Positions 1 to 8,943 of a stretch of 37,503 nt of DNA are shown piece after piece. Under the pieces are notes generated by a model. The model was not told the DNA's origin. It saw nothing but the letters and a program-made list of their open reading frames with translations, and ran no database searches. Position 1 is the stretch's first letter; each line of letters begins with the position of its first letter. Source of the DNA: Bacteroidales bacterium (GTDB taxonomy: Bacteria; Bacteroidota; Bacteroidia; Bacteroidales; FEN-979); contig JAUXWT010000102.1 of assembly GCA_030681475.1 (NCBI GenBank), forward strand, positions 1-37,503, written 5' to 3'. Position numbers and translations under genes: made by a program.

Positions 1-460
1 GCAGAATTTTGTCAGGGCAATTGAAGAAAGCAACTTTGAGCCCGAAGCCATTTCAGGTGTCGCGACCGGTGGCATTGCCCAGGGAGCGCTCATAGCCCAG
101 GAACTTGGGTTGCCTTTTTCTTATGTACGTACAGGGAAGAAGGAACATGGTCTTACAAACCAGATCGAAGGAGAGGTTCGGGATGGTCAACGCATCGTTG
201 TTGTCGAAGATCTGATTTCAACCGGAGGTTCCAGTTTAGGCGCCGTGGAAGCATTGCGTGACGCCGGCTGTAATATCAAAGGGATGCTGGCCATCTTCAC
301 CTATAACCTCCCAAAAGCCGAAAAAGCTTTTCAGGATGCAGGATGTTTCTTGATCACCCTGACCGATTATGACCATCTTGTTCAGAAAGCGCTTGAAATC
401 GGATACATCTCCCAGGATGATATCCAGGCGCTTCAGGAGTTTAAAAAATCCCTTGGTTAG
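1..460 (+). CDS. pyrE: Orotate phosphoribosyltransferase, C-terminal part (5' end outside window)
   Basis: The frame is open from base 2 to the TAG at 458-460, giving about 152 codons of an enzyme that is usually near 210 residues, so the N-terminus lies before the window. PyrE converts orotate and PRPP to orotidine 5'-phosphate in cytosolic pyrimidine synthesis. The PRPP-binding signature VVVEDLISTGGSS is intact (bases about 208-246), and ATGGIAQGALIA upstream fits the orotate PRTase core. An internal TTG at 110 can look like a start but lies inside the conserved domain. The stop overlaps the stop of the convergent gene by 4 bp. Identification is confident; regulation cannot be judged without the 5' end. 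Confidence 0.93.
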   Translation, partial: QNFVRAIEESNFEPEAISGVATGGIAQGALIAQELGLPFSYVRTGKKEHGLTNQIEGEVRDGQRIVVVEDLISTGGSSLGAVEALRDAGCNIKGMLAIFTYNLPKAEKAFQDAGCFLITLTDYDHLVQKALEIGYISQDDIQALQEFKKSLG

Positions 461-3312
461 AGTTTAACGACTTTCCCGAAGCCATTACCGACCTTTACGA
501 TATAAGTGCCACTTGACAGGCCGCTCAGGTTGACTATTGTGATAACATTGCCTTTGGGCTGGTTGCCAAGAGTGTAATTGATAAGCATTCGTCCGGTAAG
601 GTCGTAAACGGAAAGGTCTAACCTCCCTGATTTTTCATTGACATAACTGATATTCAGGTTATCCTTGACAGGGTTTGGACTCAGTTTCAGTCCGTTGATT
701 GTCCTTAATTCACCCTGAACGGGATCAATGCCAACCGTGGCATGAGAAGTTTCCATCCATAACCCGCGACCATATGTAGCAACGTAGATCACGCCTGTGT
801 TAAGAATGTGGTAATCCTTCATCACCTGCTGACGGATATCCATCACAGCTACATCTCCGATATTCTGGATATCTGCTGCCCACTGCGGTGTGGCTGAACC
901 AAGATTGGTGGTTGTGAATATACCAAAATCAGTTCCAACTATGGCAGTATTATTGTCAGTCATTTCCAGTAACCCACTGTAAACAGGTGTCTTTGGAAGG
1001 TTGCTTTGCACAGATTTGAACAATGGAGCAGGGTCATTGCCATTCTGGGTATAATAAACGTAGTCCTGGTTCCCGGAGTTGCCGAGTGCAATCAGTACCA
1101 TGTTGGAATTATTTGGATTGATTGAGATAGAACTAACGGTGCGACCGGCAAAAGGAGTATTTGTAAATACTGAATCAACAAGGACACACTGAGAACTTGC
1201 GATATTGGCTGTAGCAGAGTCATATGCATTGATAATTCCCGAAATGCGGATCAATCTTCCTTTATAGGTTCCTGCCCACAGGGTGTTGAGATCGGCCGAG
1301 ATCGCCAGGGTTGAAACATGATCGGTAAGATCAAGGTTCTTGAAAATAAGATAATAGGTTGCAACCTTGTTCAGTTTAAGGGCATCCATGGTCATGAAAA
1401 TACCCTTTGCGACGTTCAGTGAATCTCCATAAAGGAAGAACCGGCTGGCAATAGGATCGGCTACAATAATACTATCCCCCTTGGGAATAGGGGCTGTTGT
1501 GTGATAAGGGAATAAAAAATTGTTGCAAGCGCTTCTGATCATAATCGTTGTGTCAGCAGGTATGGGATTCGGGTCGGCAAAATACTTAACGCTGTCCCTG
1601 GTAATACCCATCACCTGACCCTGGTTGAAAGTCTCCCACAGGCGCATGGGTATCCGATCGGTTGAAGTTGCAATTGCGTTGACACCCTTTGAAAACAGGT
1701 TATAATAGTTGATATCTGTGAAATCCTGCCGGCGTATCTTCACATTTCCCTCCTGAGAATAAATAGCGACACGTGAATCAATACTTGACCATTCACATGA
1801 TCCTCCATTCCCGGCGTAATTGGCAGGTTGGGGCTGGAAAGCGGCCGGGAGAGAACTGGCATCCTGCCGCCATATCTGATATCCGTTGGTGGAAAAACTA
1901 ACCTGGGATGGACTAAAATATCCCAATGCCAGGGTTCCGATCCGATCGCCCCCACCCATTGCATATCCTCGCTGAGCAGAAAAGGAGACCGTGTTAAACT
2001 GGCTGGTCTGAAGATTCTTGTTGCTTGTTTGAAAAGTGACTCCATTCGCTCCTATTGAAGCAATACTCACACCTCCGTCAGTGGCCATGACCACCTGGTT
2101 GGCGTTGTTGGGCCGGAATGTATAACAATGATGGTAAAGTGGTGCATAGGAGGGGCTGTAAGCGCCGAATGTCCCGAAACTCATCTTCTCCCAATTGTAA
2201 AAACCTGTCGAGAGGATACGCTCGCCGTACCACATATTCAAACCACCTAGAAACAGTTTATAGGGATCATTTGGAAAAACAGCCAATGTATTGGAATAAC
2301 AGCCATTACCAACACCGTAAGGTTCAAATGTCGGATTGTTTGGAAACACTATAGACCAGGTTGCGCCTTTATTTGTTGAGCTGTAAACATTCAGCAACTT
2401 TCCATCAACACCCGCTAAACTTGCATACATGACGTTAGCATCAGATGGAGCGATGGCAAAAACCATCCAGCCAAATCCACCGGTCGGGAGTGCGTCGGGC
2501 ATACCGGTGGTGAGGGTAACCCATGAGTTCAGGTTGCCTTCCACAGCAATGTAGGCAGAATCACCAACAGCGGCAAGAACGGTACCATCGGAACCGACAC
2601 AAACATCCGTAGCATAACCTGATTTGGATTTCATCCAATCATCGCCGTTATCGCTGTAATATAATCCCCCGATTGTAGCGGCGTATAAACGACCAGAGTG
2701 AGGTGCAATTGCGATTTTGGTCACCCCTTTAAAATCAGGGTTACTTTGTGTGGCCGGGATAACGCTGAATGGACCACCACCAAAGTAGCGGTAGATTCCA
2801 TTTCCGCTGTAATTCACTGTTTTACAAGTAGTCACTCCGGTTGCGGCGTATATAGTTCCATTTGATGCCTGTACCAGTGAAGAGACTTTTTGTATGACAT
2901 TATTTTCAACAGACATCTGCATCCAGGTGAGGCCAAGATTGATCGATTTCCAAACTCCGCCATTGGCGGCTCCGGCAAGAATGGTCAAACCTGTAGGATC
3001 GGTATTGTCGAATATGGCGCTCCAGGTCATGCCTGGATAGTTGTCCGGGCCTAAGCTCAACCAATCCAGACCTATCGCGCCATAGGTTGATTTTACCCTG
3101 AGCGCTTCCGTTTGTTGACCGGCATTGAATACATCCAGTGGATTAACCATGCCGGTGTGCTGATTGGCACGAACGCTTTCCAACCAGGATCCGCCAAATT
3201 TCCGGGTATCAGGATTATCGGGATGGCCAGCCATCGACAACAAAGAAAAGAAAAGAAAAGAGAAACTTAATAAAGTTGCGGTCAGGCTAATGGGTAAAAA
3301 TCTTTTTTTCAT
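457..3312 (-). CDS. Secreted BNR/sortilin-like beta-propeller protein with T9SS type A C-terminal domain
   Basis: This 951-residue protein has a clear signal peptide (MKKRF, then a Leu/Phe/Ser-rich core, cleavage near SMAG). The body is rich in repeats of the 'VWKSINLGLTWMQ' and 'YSSTNKGATWSIV' kind. These are Asp-box-like motifs of BNR/sortilin propellers, and 'VATYGRGLWMET' near residue 865 is typical of them. The last 80 or so residues (LKLSPNPVKDNL, SVYDLTGRML, LSSGTYIVKV) form a T9SS type A sorting domain, so the protein is expected to cross the outer membrane and be anchored or released. No catalytic residues could be assigned; an adhesive or binding role is as likely as an enzymatic one. 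It is probably monocistronic, with its own promoter-like site about 100 bp upstream. Confidence 0.85.
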   Translation of the reverse strand: MKKRFLPISLTATLLSFSFLFFSLLSMAGHPDNPDTRKFGGSWLESVRANQHTGMVNPLDVFNAGQQTEALRVKSTYGAIGLDWLSLGPDNYPGMTWSAIFDNTDPTGLTILAGAANGGVWKSINLGLTWMQMSVENNVIQKVSSLVQASNGTIYAATGVTTCKTVNYSGNGIYRYFGGGPFSVIPATQSNPDFKGVTKIAIAPHSGRLYAATIGGLYYSDNGDDWMKSKSGYATDVCVGSDGTVLAAVGDSAYIAVEGNLNSWVTLTTGMPDALPTGGFGWMVFAIAPSDANVMYASLAGVDGKLLNVYSSTNKGATWSIVFPNNPTFEPYGVGNGCYSNTLAVFPNDPYKLFLGGLNMWYGERILSTGFYNWEKMSFGTFGAYSPSYAPLYHHCYTFRPNNANQVVMATDGGVSIASIGANGVTFQTSNKNLQTSQFNTVSFSAQRGYAMGGGDRIGTLALGYFSPSQVSFSTNGYQIWRQDASSLPAAFQPQPANYAGNGGSCEWSSIDSRVAIYSQEGNVKIRRQDFTDINYYNLFSKGVNAIATSTDRIPMRLWETFNQGQVMGITRDSVKYFADPNPIPADTTIMIRSACNNFLFPYHTTAPIPKGDSIIVADPIASRFFLYGDSLNVAKGIFMTMDALKLNKVATYYLIFKNLDLTDHVSTLAISADLNTLWAGTYKGRLIRISGIINAYDSATANIASSQCVLVDSVFTNTPFAGRTVSSISINPNNSNMVLIALGNSGNQDYVYYTQNGNDPAPLFKSVQSNLPKTPVYSGLLEMTDNNTAIVGTDFGIFTTTNLGSATPQWAADIQNIGDVAVMDIRQQVMKDYHILNTGVIYVATYGRGLWMETSHATVGIDPVQGELRTINGLKLSPNPVKDNLNISYVNEKSGRLDLSVYDLTGRMLINYTLGNQPKGNVITIVNLSGLSSGTYIVKVGNGFGKVVKL

Positions 3313-3415
3313 ATCACTCTTTTTTATTTGAATTATATGTTTCTGAAATTAATATTTTCTAGACCCTGGATAATCAATGGATTGCGAACTACAAAACCAT
3401 TTCATTTTAAACGAA

Positions 3416-3447
3416 CAAATATAAAGTAAAAAAAGTATCCTGCAAAA
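3416..3447 (-). promoter_or_regulatory. Promoter-like site for the T9SS propeller gene
   Basis: Read on the minus strand, a TTTTG (3447-3443) is followed after 19 bp by TATATTTG (3423-3416). This matches the Bacteroidota form TTTG-N19-21-TAnnTTTG. It lies about 100 bp before the ATG at 3312. A 6-bp inverted repeat (CCTGCA 3439-3444 / TGCAGG 3458-3463) overlaps the -33 element and could be an operator or chance. Nothing else stands out in 3313-3513. Confidence 0.5.
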
Positions 3448-3513
3448 TTATTTTACCTGCAGGTTGTTTTCTTCTGCGAAAGACAATAATTAACCGTTAA
3501 AAGGAGTCCGGTA

Positions 3514-4278
3514 TCAGATTTTTTCCAGAGATGTTTCAGGAAGCCAACCCACACTGCCGTTGGCAATCCGTATCTCATACCATCCACTGATGTTGTCAAG
3601 GAGACTTACTTTGGCGCCTTCATGCAGCACAAAAAGGTCTGTGCTTTTATCGTCAGGGGAACTTTTCACGGTAATGGTTGGCGCAAAAACGATGGCTTCA
3701 TTGGTCAGTTTACTGTAACGATAACCATTCCAAGCAAATATCAGGGCAAATGCAGTTAAAATGAACAGTCCGTTACCTAACCAAAAGCCAATTTTTCGCA
3801 GAAGCAATACACGTGAGGCGATATACAGGAGGAGGCTGAATAACCCGGCAATAAACATGCAAACACCCATTATTGCCCAAATGTCAACAGAAAATATCTG
3901 CACAACGCCGGTAAACCACCTTTTATAAAACACGACGGGCAGGGGTTCAATTTTATCGGAAATCTTCGTATTGGCTACAATGAGATTAAAGTTTATATCT
4001 TCATTTCCGGGATCAAGACGCCTTGCGCGTTCATACCAGAGTATAGCGCTCGCGTAATCATTCATTTTAAAATAGGTGTTACCAACATTGTAAAACAGTT
4101 CGGGGGATTCATATCCTGCATCCACGACCTTTTTATATTGTTCAGCAGCCATCGTATAGGATCCCGCCGAATAAGCCTGATTGCCCCTGACAATATTGTC
4201 ACGTTGTACTGATCCAAAGCTTGTGAACGAAACAACCTGTACCAGGAGTAAAATTAGACAAAGTTTCATATGCATCAT
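3514..4278 (-). CDS. batE: BatE: TPR, membrane and SH3-domain protein
   Basis: This 254-residue protein has an N-terminal signal or anchor (LCLILLLVQVVSF). TPR-like helices follow at about residues 27-100 (QAYSAGSYTMAAEQYKKV; ELFYNVGNTYFKMNDYASAI). Hydrophobic segments lie at about 135-160 and 165-190, and a bacterial SH3-like module at the C-terminus contains NGSVGWLP. This is the usual BatE plan. It is the last gene of the Bat unit. Its ATG overlaps the TGA of batD as ATGA, which points to translational coupling. Two further ATGs at 4275 and 4269 are possible starts. Bat proteins are thought to act at the envelope in stress or aerotolerance, but no biochemical activity is established. Confidence 0.88.
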   Translation of the reverse strand: MMHMKLCLILLLVQVVSFTSFGSVQRDNIVRGNQAYSAGSYTMAAEQYKKVVDAGYESPELFYNVGNTYFKMNDYASAILWYERARRLDPGNEDINFNLIVANTKISDKIEPLPVVFYKRWFTGVVQIFSVDIWAIMGVCMFIAGLFSLLLYIASRVLLLRKIGFWLGNGLFILTAFALIFAWNGYRYSKLTNEAIVFAPTITVKSSPDDKSTDLFVLHEGAKVSLLDNISGWYEIRIANGSVGWLPETSLEKI

Positions 4279-6173
4279 CTCAATTCCCTTTCCATTTTTG
4301 CGATTATTTCGAGCGCTTCATTGTAAATTCTCTCCATATTCACATTTTTTTCTCCGGGTGCAAAACGGGAAAATTCAGTATTATTCAGCGTGTCGATAAA
4401 TTGCAAAATAATAGCTTCACTAACGTTTTTGCTTATCAGCGCATCGTGTACCGAATCAACGCTGAGTTCGGCAATGGAAATACTGAATTTATCGCTTAAA
4501 TAGCCCCAGAGCGCCTGGGAAATGGCAATATAAAAATTGTCCTGATGACCGGTTTTTTGAAATTCCTCGGCTTTCTTTAACCTATTACGGGCAATTTTTG
4601 TCGCCCTGATATTCTTCATCAGGACGGTGTCGCTGCGCCGGGCCGCCAGTTTGCGCCACAATAACAAAAAGACCAGAAATAGTATCAGCGGAACAACAAG
4701 AAGCAGCCAGAATCCTAAAGACATAAAGAAACGGGAACCTGCAATTGCCAGGCTGAATTTAGCATCTTTGATATGCCTGATATCACTGCCAATATATTTT
4801 ATATCCTCCTTGTTGGCTCCGGAATAAGTAAGTACTGCTCCGGGTTCGTCACTCCCCTTTTCCACATCCAAATTAAACTCAGGACTGCTTAGTGAAACAT
4901 ACCGGTTTTTATCCAGATCAAAATAAATGAAAATAATAGGTTTTATGGTGAATTTACCAGGCTTGCGTGGAATTAAAAGATATTCGAACACCTGGTTTCC
5001 TGAAATCCCGGAAGCGCTGGTTTGCACATTACTGGTCACCTTGGGTTCATAGTTCTCAAAATCGGGAGGAAAAACAACATCCATCTTATCGATAAGTTGA
5101 ATATTTCCCTTGCCGCTTACAGTACATTTCAGTGTAACGGCTTCATTGGTTTTCAACCTGGTTTTGTCAACCTCTGACTGAAATGTAAAACTACCTACTG
5201 CGCCACTGAAGTCTGCTGGTTTACCCTCTTCCGGGAGTGGTTTGACCATGATGATCAATGGATTCGATTTCAGTTTTTTTTCTACGTTGGAAATTCCGGA
5301 ATTGAAAAAAGAATCACTGAAGAAATCATCAAAAAACGGATCGCCGGTTTTTGTTTTGGATTGCCTTCTGACCTGGGCGACGCAATTCAACTCGAGCGGA
5401 TCGATGACAAGCCTGCCACTTTTAAGGGGGAATAATGCCATTTTCCTGATATCTGCCACAATATATTGCTCACCGTCAATGATTTGGGTAGTCTGCTGCA
5501 GTTTGTCATTTTCTTTCAATAAATTCTGCGACCAAAAGCCTGAAAACGAAGACAGTTTGGTGATGTTAATCTGCGCGATCGGTACTTTTGTAAATATTTT
5601 GTATGTTATTACGATCCCCTCACCTTGAAGGGGATTGGAATTTGAGGCAAATGCCTTGATATACACATCATTGGTGTTTCCTGCGACTGCTGCTGGTTGC
5701 GATCCGCCCTGGTTCTGATTTCCTGAACCATGCATTTGAGGAGCGGAGGAATTTGTACTTTTAACCACCTTGATGGAGAGCGTATTCGAAGTGATTTGCT
5801 TTCCATTCGCAGTAACTGTCGCCGCGGGTATTTCAAAAGTCCCTTCCCTGGAGGCTTGTAATAAGTATGTGAACGTGTAGGTAATTGACATTGTGGTACT
5901 GCCATTAACGAACCGCACGCTGGAACTTTGGCTGGTATTGGGACCGCTGAGCACGTTAAAACCCTGAATATTTGGTCCCCGGAAACCGCTGCCCTGTGCG
6001 TTAAGCGTATAAATAAGGGTGAATGTTTCACCAACAGCCACAACCTGCTTTGTCTGGCCCGTAAGCTGAACATCCTGGCCGTACCCGACTGTTACCGACA
6101 GGACAATAAAAACGAATAAAGAGAAAATAGTTCTGTAAAGCATACCTTTCAATTCATTACCAATCCTTTTCAA
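4275..6173 (-). CDS. batD: BatD: periplasmic beta-domain protein with one membrane anchor
   Basis: This 632-residue protein has an N-terminal signal sequence and a long beta-rich periplasmic part (VQLTGQTKQVVAVGETFTL, then repeated 'SNPLQGEGIVITYKIFTKV' and 'KTRLKTNEAVTLKCTVSG' segments typical of BatD). A transmembrane helix lies near residues 480-508 (FWLLLVVPLILFLVFLLLW), followed by a cytosolic tail of about 120 residues. The start at 6173 overlaps the end of batC by 17 bp. The in-frame ATG at 6143 (MLYRTIFSLFVF) would give a more typical signal peptide and a 13-bp gap, so the start is uncertain. By context it should act with the VWA proteins BatA and BatB at the inner membrane. Confidence 0.88.
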   Translation of the reverse strand: MKRIGNELKGMLYRTIFSLFVFIVLSVTVGYGQDVQLTGQTKQVVAVGETFTLIYTLNAQGSGFRGPNIQGFNVLSGPNTSQSSSVRFVNGSTTMSITYTFTYLLQASREGTFEIPAATVTANGKQITSNTLSIKVVKSTNSSAPQMHGSGNQNQGGSQPAAVAGNTNDVYIKAFASNSNPLQGEGIVITYKIFTKVPIAQINITKLSSFSGFWSQNLLKENDKLQQTTQIIDGEQYIVADIRKMALFPLKSGRLVIDPLELNCVAQVRRQSKTKTGDPFFDDFFSDSFFNSGISNVEKKLKSNPLIIMVKPLPEEGKPADFSGAVGSFTFQSEVDKTRLKTNEAVTLKCTVSGKGNIQLIDKMDVVFPPDFENYEPKVTSNVQTSASGISGNQVFEYLLIPRKPGKFTIKPIIFIYFDLDKNRYVSLSSPEFNLDVEKGSDEPGAVLTYSGANKEDIKYIGSDIRHIKDAKFSLAIAGSRFFMSLGFWLLLVVPLILFLVFLLLWRKLAARRSDTVLMKNIRATKIARNRLKKAEEFQKTGHQDNFYIAISQALWGYLSDKFSISIAELSVDSVHDALISKNVSEAIILQFIDTLNNTEFSRFAPGEKNVNMERIYNEALEIIAKMERELR

Positions 6174-6840
6174 TTCCGGTTACCTGAACTTTCGCCTTCT
6201 GTTTCTTTACTTTTTGCAAGGTCTTTTTTTCATCATTTTTTAGTGCCTCCAGCATCCTTTCCGCATCATTTTTACTGATTTTTCTTTGATCCTGGGGTTG
6301 CTGTTGTTGATCATTCTTTTGATTCTGATCTTTTTGATCCTTTTGATCCTTTTGATCTTTTTTATCCTCTTTCTTATCCTTGTCCTCCTGATTTTGCTGC
6401 TGCTGTTGCTGCTGTTTTTTCAGCATCATTTTGGCGTACTCCAGATTATATTTGGTATCAAGGTTTTTAGGATTGTTCATCAGTGCATCTTTATACGCCT
6501 GAATACTCTTCTTATACTCTTTAGACTGCAGGTAAGAATTCCCGAGATTATGCAACACTTTTGACTGTACGTTGCGATCTGATTTTTTTTCGGCTAAGTT
6601 ATTATATATCTTCGTGGCCTCTTCATAGTTGTTGTTTTTATAAACCGCGGTACCAAGGTTGAAACGCCCCTTTTCCGACTCCTTGTTCAGCTCCAGCGCC
6701 TTCCGGTAATCCTTTTCTGCCTCTTTAAAATTGCCGGATTCAAATTTCCGGTTTCCCTGACGCAACAAAGAATTCTCCTTTTGTGAAAAAGAGTCAACGC
6801 CGGAAAGTATAAAAAGTACTATTAAAAAAACGTATTTCAT
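6157..6840 (-). CDS. batC: BatC: exported TPR protein with Q/K/D low-complexity tail
   Basis: This 227-residue protein has a short signal peptide (MKYVFLIVLFILSGVDSFS). Three TPR units follow at about residues 25-140 (NRKFESGNFKEAEKDYRKAL; GTAVYKNNNYEEATKIYNNL; GNSYLQSKEYKKSIQAYKDAL). Then comes a strongly hydrophilic run at about 145-190 with a Q7 stretch and repeated K-D-Q triplets. The final part (ISKNDAERMLEALKNDEKKT) is conserved in BatC-like proteins. It starts 2 bp after batB, so the two are cotranscribed. The tail makes an antisense Leu/Ile-rich open frame that is not a gene. It probably acts as a scaffold for the BatA/B/D proteins (inference from TPR content and synteny). Confidence 0.87.
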   Translation of the reverse strand: MKYVFLIVLFILSGVDSFSQKENSLLRQGNRKFESGNFKEAEKDYRKALELNKESEKGRFNLGTAVYKNNNYEEATKIYNNLAEKKSDRNVQSKVLHNLGNSYLQSKEYKKSIQAYKDALMNNPKNLDTKYNLEYAKMMLKKQQQQQQQNQEDKDKKEDKKDQKDQKDQKDQNQKNDQQQQPQDQRKISKNDAERMLEALKNDEKKTLQKVKKQKAKVQVTGIEKDW

Positions 6841-6842
6841 TA

Positions 6843-7874
6843 TTACTTAATGTCAAAAGGTTTAAATCGCCTCATCCATATTGTTTTACGTTCAAAAACA
6901 AATAGGTCCAGGATCAGCAGAAAAAGGGCCAGGGCAACAAAATACTGAAACCGGTCTTCGTAATCGCTGAACTGTTTTTCTTCGATCTCTGATTTTTCTA
7001 TCTTACTGATATCATTAAAAATCTTGTTGAGCCCGGTTTCTGAGACTGTGGCGCGCACATACATCCCTTTGCCGATACTTGCAAGTCGTTGCAGCAGGGT
7101 TTCATCCAGTTTGCTCATGATGGTCTGGCCCTCCCGGTCTTTCCGGTACCCGGTCTGGATATTGCCGTTATACACCGGGATTGGTGAACCTTCCGGCAAA
7201 CCCATTCCAATGGTATAAATCGTAATATTCTTTTTATTTATTGCATCGGCCTTATCAAGCACTTCACCTTCATGATCCTCGCCGTCGGTAATCACAACAA
7301 TGGCCTTGTTGTGCTTTGACTCTCCAAAACCGTTGGCAGCAACCTCGAGCGCCTCGGCAATGGCCGTTCCCTGGGTGGGGACAATACCGGTATTGATCGA
7401 AGATGTAAACATTTTAGCCGCGGCATAATCAGTGGTTATAGGTAATTGAGTATATGCCTTACCTGCAAATATAATTATTCCCAAGCGGTCACCTTCCAGA
7501 TTATCGATCAGTTGAATGATCGATTGTTTTGCCCGTTCAAGACGATTGGGCTTAATATCCTGTGCCATCATCGAATTGGAAACATCAAGGCATATCATAA
7601 GGTCAATGCCCTTCCGTTTGACCTTTTCGAGCTTCGAACCTGTTTGGGGATTGGCCAGGGCAACGATCAGGCTGGCGAGAACCCCCATAAGCAAAAAGTA
7701 TTTCAGGATAAATTTCCTGACCGAATAATCAGGCATAAGTTGCCTGATCACATGCCAATCGCCGTATTTTGCCAGCGTCCTTCTTTTCCACAACAGAAAT
7801 AAAACAAGCAACGCTGCGAAAAACGGGATCAACGCAATCAGATAAAAATAATATATGTGAGCGAAACGGAACAA
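6843..7874 (-). CDS. batB: BatB: von Willebrand factor A membrane protein
   Basis: This 343-residue protein has two N-terminal transmembrane helices (about residues 8-28 and 58-76), a VWA domain at about 85-290 and a C-terminal helix (FQYFVALALFLLILDLFVF). The metal-site motif DVSNSM (DxSxS) is intact, as are the later Thr (TTDYAA) and Asp (VVITDGEDHEGE) of the MIDAS. The reading frame has no upstream ATG and begins with TTG at 7872-7874, giving MFRFAHIYYFYLI. That matches how BatB proteins normally begin, so I take this as the real start. The 71-bp gap to batA is filled with short repeats and is the loosest junction inside the core bat genes. Confidence 0.9.
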   Translation of the reverse strand: MFRFAHIYYFYLIALIPFFAALLVLFLLWKRRTLAKYGDWHVIRQLMPDYSVRKFILKYFLLMGVLASLIVALANPQTGSKLEKVKRKGIDLMICLDVSNSMMAQDIKPNRLERAKQSIIQLIDNLEGDRLGIIIFAGKAYTQLPITTDYAAAKMFTSSINTGIVPTQGTAIAEALEVAANGFGESKHNKAIVVITDGEDHEGEVLDKADAINKKNITIYTIGMGLPEGSPIPVYNGNIQTGYRKDREGQTIMSKLDETLLQRLASIGKGMYVRATVSETGLNKIFNDISKIEKSEIEEKQFSDYEDRFQYFVALALFLLILDLFVFERKTIWMRRFKPFDIK

Positions 7875-7879
7875 GGAAA

Positions 7880-7944
7880 AAGTTTTAAGTTTTAAGTTTT
7901 AAGTCATCTGTCATTCGTAATTCGTCATTTTTAATTCGTAATTT
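7880..7944. repeat. Low-complexity micro-repeats in the batA-batB spacer
   Basis: Three perfect 7-bp AAGTTTT units run 7880-7900, followed by AAGTCAT. A second word, ATTCGTAA or ATTCGTCA, then recurs at about 7913-7943. The repeats fill almost the whole spacer, and no hairpin or reading frame explains them. Confidence 0.8.
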
Positions 7945-7945
7945 G

Positions 7946-8941
7946 CTAGGGTATATTTTTCAAATACAAGTACCGCAGCAGTAACTCCAGCACAAGAAAA
8001 ATGAAAGCAAGTAAGACAAGTGGCGGAAATTCTTCCTTCTTTTTTCTGAACTCGGTAACATCGATCTTCGATTTTTCCATTTTATCAATTTCCTGATAGA
8101 TGGACCGGAGCTTTGCGTTGTTTGTAGCCCGGAAATACTTCCCATCTGTACCTTTGGCGATTTCCTGTAACAATGGCTCATCTATTTTCACCTCCATCAT
8201 CTGGGTCTGCATCCCAAAAGGGGTCTGAACCGGGTAAGGCGCCTGCCCCATGGTACCAATACCAATAGTGTAAATACGTATGCCATAGAGCTTTGCTATT
8301 TCGGCTGCCGACCTCGGATCAAGCGCGCCCATATTGTTAACGCCATCCGTAAGCAGGATAATCACCTTACTGACAGCTTTACTTCCGCGAAGCCTGTTAA
8401 CAGCCGTTGCAAGACCATCACCCAAAGCAGTGCCATCGTCAATGATACCACTGTGTATGTCGCGGAATAGATTTTTTAAAACAGCATGGTCAGTGGTCAG
8501 CGGGCATTGGGTAAAAGTCTCTCCGCTGAAGATCACAAGCCCGATCCGGTCATTCGGACGGCCATCAATAAACTCAATGGCCAGATCCTTTGCAGCCTCC
8601 AGCCGGTCAGGTTTGAAATCCATGGCCAGCATCGACCCGCTGATGTCCAATGCGATGACCAGGTCGATGCCTTCAACGCTGATATCCTGCCGGCTCAGGC
8701 TTGTTTGAGGCCTGGCAAGTGCAACGATAAGTAACGCGATCGCCAACAGCCTCAGTACATAAAGTGCGTGGTAAACGTAAATTTTCAGATTACGCCCGAC
8801 CTGTGCAAATCCTTCAGCCGTGCTGATCTGTAAAGCTGCGGTATATTTTTTTCTCCGGTAATAATACCAGACTACCAGCAACGGAATAACCAGAAGCAGA
8901 AAAAGATAGCCGGGATTACCGAAGGTTATTTGTTTTAACAT
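7946..8941 (-). CDS. batA: BatA: von Willebrand factor A membrane protein
   Basis: This 331-residue protein opens with MLKQITFGNPGYLFLLLVIPLLVVWYY, the BatA type of N-terminal anchor. A second helix lies near 58-75, the VWA domain spans about 90-290, and a helix near the C-terminus (LVLLAFIFLVLELLLRY) closes it. The MIDAS is complete: DISGSM, CPLTTDHA and ILLTDGVNN. It shares the Bat VWA layout with batB and presumably forms a complex with it (inference). The gene starts 2 bp downstream of the BatD-like gene, consistent with one transcript from moxR. Confidence 0.92.
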   Translation of the reverse strand: MLKQITFGNPGYLFLLLVIPLLVVWYYYRRKKYTAALQISTAEGFAQVGRNLKIYVYHALYVLRLLAIALLIVALARPQTSLSRQDISVEGIDLVIALDISGSMLAMDFKPDRLEAAKDLAIEFIDGRPNDRIGLVIFSGETFTQCPLTTDHAVLKNLFRDIHSGIIDDGTALGDGLATAVNRLRGSKAVSKVIILLTDGVNNMGALDPRSAAEIAKLYGIRIYTIGIGTMGQAPYPVQTPFGMQTQMMEVKIDEPLLQEIAKGTDGKYFRATNNAKLRSIYQEIDKMEKSKIDVTEFRKKKEEFPPLVLLAFIFLVLELLLRYLYLKNIP

Positions 8942-8943
8942 TT

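Noticed and set aside
3439-3463. CCTGCA/TGCAGG hairpin as a terminator of the Bat operon
   Set aside because: The stem is only 6 bp with a 13-nt loop, no U-run follows, and it overlaps a promoter-like element.
6286-6564. Leu/Ile-rich plus-strand frame resembling a small membrane protein
   Set aside because: It is the antisense image of the Q/K/D-rich tail of batC, whose codons read as Leu/Ile on the other strand.
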